Below, one piece after another: positions 62,321 through 64,000 of a stretch of 64,000 bases of DNA (position 1 is the first letter of the stretch; each line of letters begins with the position of its first letter). The DNA comes from an uncultured Sphingomonadales bacterium (GTDB lineage: Bacteria > Pseudomonadota > Alphaproteobacteria > Sphingomonadales > Sphingomonadaceae): assembly GCA_903839675.1 (NCBI GenBank), contig CAIMDB010000028.1, forward strand, positions 326,301 to 390,300. The letters are read 5' to 3'. A program made the position numbers and the translations under genes. Under the pieces are notes generated by a model, which was not told the DNA's origin, searched no databases, and saw only the letters and a program-made list of their open reading frames with translations.

Positions 62321-64000
62321 TTAGAGACCTTCACCGTTTATGCAGTTCGGGTTCGGGCCAGCTTTGTTTTGGACAATCCTTCTCATGACTATCGAGGTCG
62401 CGGCGGTCGGAAGGTCGCCTTCCACAAGCTCAGTCTTGCCTTTACCAAGACCGGCCGCCGTCGGCAGGCCGTTCTGGATGTAGAGGCCACGTGCGCCAAG
62501 CAACGTTGGCACAGCGTCGGCGGACTTCTGGGTCGAGTACTTCAGGAACGTTTCCGTGATCGCAGTTCTCCAAGCGGCCGGAAGCGGGGCAATGTTCAAT
62601 TGGGCCTTGAAGCCCACTTTGCCCGACGTCGTACCAATGAATGCATTTGGTGACAGATTCTCATTGGTATTGGTGACCTTCAGATTGCCAAGCGTAGCAT
62701 TCAGGAAAGTCACTAGGCCGTTACGGACGGCAGGACTGGCGAAGCAGGTGCCAGTCAGGATCTGTGATGTGCCGGTGATGGGATAGCCAGTTCTCGGGTT
62801 GGCGAGAGTTGAACCACCGAAATAGAGCGCACTATACCAGTCAAGCGGGTTGGCACGGTCAAATGCGGCCGTGCTGACATATTTACCCTTCTTGTCAGAC
62901 TGCGGCGGAAGGATATCGTCGCCGATGGCGGCCGTGGCGTTGGCAGCGGTCGGCATCAGAAAGATCGGCTTTTTGGTTGCCGCAGAGTTGCCCTGCTCAA
63001 GCGCGGCAGAAAGAAGCGTGCGGCTTGGGGTTGGAGTGACATAGTCAGCGGCGACGTAGCCGATCTTACCATTGAGCAAGACGTTGGAGTCGGAAGCCGA
63101 AGCCTTGTCCGGAGCCAAATTGATGGCAGAGGCAACGTCGCTGGTGCCGTTGGCAACCATGTACTTACCAAGTGCTTCATTGCCCTTCGACGTGTTGATG
63201 GCACCAGAGGCGAAATAAGCGCCGCTGATCATATCAGCCGTACCGGCAAGCGAGGAGGCCGAAACCGAAGGCTTGATGTTCGAGTCAGACTTGACATGCG
63301 ACATGTTGATGCCAGACGATGCCGCATAAGGCAACGTTTCGGCAGCCCCAGTGTACTTGTTAGGCCCGGCCATTGCGACGCCGGCGCAAACTGCCGCGAG
63401 GTGGCGGGTGAAGATGTCCGTGGTGCCCGACTTATCCAGACGGCCAACCAAGCGGATCGGTACACCATCGACATTCCAGCGCAAGACGCTGTCAGCCGGA
63501 TCCATCAGCGACTTGGTCGCGACCTTATTCGTGGCAAGCAAATAGGTGTTCGACGCCGTGATCTTAGAGTGGTTCCAATTGGTGATATAGCCGTTGAAGA
63601 TACCACAATAGGCAGACTTGGTCAGACGAAGACCACCCAAAGCAGTTGTACCAGCAACGACAGGGTTGGTGACGTTGAACTTCAGTTCAGCTTGTGTATC
63701 AACCTTCTTACCGTAGACTGGGTTGTAAGCGAGCGCGACCGGAAGAACGTAAAGCGGGAACTGAATGGCAGCACCGGCACCCTTTGTTGCTGGGGTGGTA
63801 CCAGAAGCAGCCACACCCTTTGCAGCGGACGCCGTGTTAAACGCGGTCAGTTCAGCAGCGAGCAGCGGCGAATCCGACATCGCAAAGTGAACGTTCGTCC
63901 ACGATGTGCCGTATGCCGTTGGGAAGATCAAACCAGAAGCGCCTGTAAGTGCGTTGGTGATGCCCTTCCACGACGTACGGCCCGTGCCCGAACCGGTCGA
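62321..64000 (-). CDS. PstS-like substrate-binding protein (partial, 5' end beyond window)
   Basis: The frame is open from the right edge to TAA at 62321 (about 559 residues visible). The first visible residues, STGSGTGRTSWKGI, hold the SGSG-type phosphate-binding loop; further marks are YCGIFNGYITNWNHSKI (compare PstS GKITNWND), GTTDIFTRHL and FLMPTAANA. It belongs to the PstS/DING-like periplasmic-binding group but is longer than PstS (about 320-350 residues) and Ala/Thr/Ser-rich, as large DING-type proteins of alphaproteobacteria are. It may be secreted or surface-bound. No pst transport genes are in the window. It converges on the RTX gene. Confidence 0.75.
   Translation of the reverse strand, partial: STGSGTGRTSWKGITNALTGASGLIFPTAYGTSWTNVHFAMSDSPLLAAELTAFNTASAAKGVAASGTTPATKGAGAAIQFPLYVLPVALAYNPVYGKKVDTQAELKFNVTNPVVAGTTALGGLRLTKSAYCGIFNGYITNWNHSKITASNTYLLATNKVATKSLMDPADSVLRWNVDGVPIRLVGRLDKSGTTDIFTRHLAAVCAGVAMAGPNKYTGAAETLPYAASSGINMSHVKSDSNIKPSVSASSLAGTADMISGAYFASGAINTSKGNEALGKYMVANGTSDVASAINLAPDKASASDSNVLLNGKIGYVAADYVTPTPSRTLLSAALEQGNSAATKKPIFLMPTAANATAAIGDDILPPQSDKKGKYVSTAAFDRANPLDWYSALYFGGSTLANPRTGYPITGTSQILTGTCFASPAVRNGLVTFLNATLGNLKVTNTNENLSPNAFIGTTSGKVGFKAQLNIAPLPAAWRTAITETFLKYSTQKSADAVPTLLGARGLYIQNGLPTAAGLGKGKTELVEGDLPTAATSIVMRRIVQNKAGPNPNCINGEGL

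Noticed and set aside
62301..62329. Inverted repeat GGTCTCT/AGAGACC as terminator between the last two genes
   Set aside because: The stem overlaps the stop codon of the PstS-like gene, the loop is 15 bases, and no T run follows on either strand.

Overview
The window reads as chromosomal DNA of an alphaproteobacterium, most likely a sphingomonad (Sphingomonadaceae and relatives). This is an inference from several signs: a ThiS-ThiG fusion, ribosomal protein S9 with a long Ala/Glu/Pro-rich N-terminus, a CarD regulator, a DUF1489 protein, Bpt, a TonB receptor divergent from a catabolic operon, and short GTCAT...ATGAC palindromic repeats. Most of the window is tightly packed housekeeping DNA with many 1-4 bp stop/start overlaps. 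The accessory part is at the right end.

Region 1 (1-12.8 kb): the end of an amino-acid permease; an adenosine-kinase-like protein; a PmtA-like methyltransferase; an ABM-fold protein coupled to an MFS exporter; a LysR regulator with a palindromic operator and, next to it, a probable unannotated small RNA; cyclophilin; a luciferase-like oxidoreductase; MgtE with DUF1489; two tandem GIN-domain envelope proteins; CarD; a YcbB-type L,D-transpeptidase.

Region 2 (12.8-31.8 kb): a CHASE2/degenerate GGDEF/EAL phosphodiesterase; a 28-residue peptide gene whose ribosome-binding site lies inside a predicted hairpin; an aroQ-accB-accC-bla operon; thiS-thiG; bpt; ilvA; a hydroxyacid dehydrogenase with an amidohydrolase; a merC-zur-proX-mobA operon carrying a 12-C tract; ctaA; rplM-rpsI; two winged-helix proteins; a PilZ protein; purC.

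Region 3 (31.9-39.6 kb): an EF-hand protein; a Moco oxidoreductase with its cytochrome b; an HI0933-type flavoprotein; rlmN; a phosphoenolpyruvate carboxylase homologue with altered active-site motifs.

Region 4 (39.6-49.1 kb): a catabolic module. GntR, HMG-CoA-lyase-like, hydantoinase/oxoprolinase A and B and a family III CoA-transferase form one operon, divergent from a TonB receptor. One TGTATACA palindrome sits near each start, so the GntR protein probably controls import and degradation of one unidentified substrate.

Region 5 (49.1-64 kb): two small proteins; a HlyD/FtsX-type/ATPase export operon; an AT-richer stretch with a decayed gene; two RTX proteins (about 2022 and 844 residues) that share modules; and the end of a PstS-like binding protein running off the window. 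No type I secretion genes for the RTX proteins are visible. No tRNA, rRNA, CRISPR array, intact insertion sequence or replication origin was recognised.
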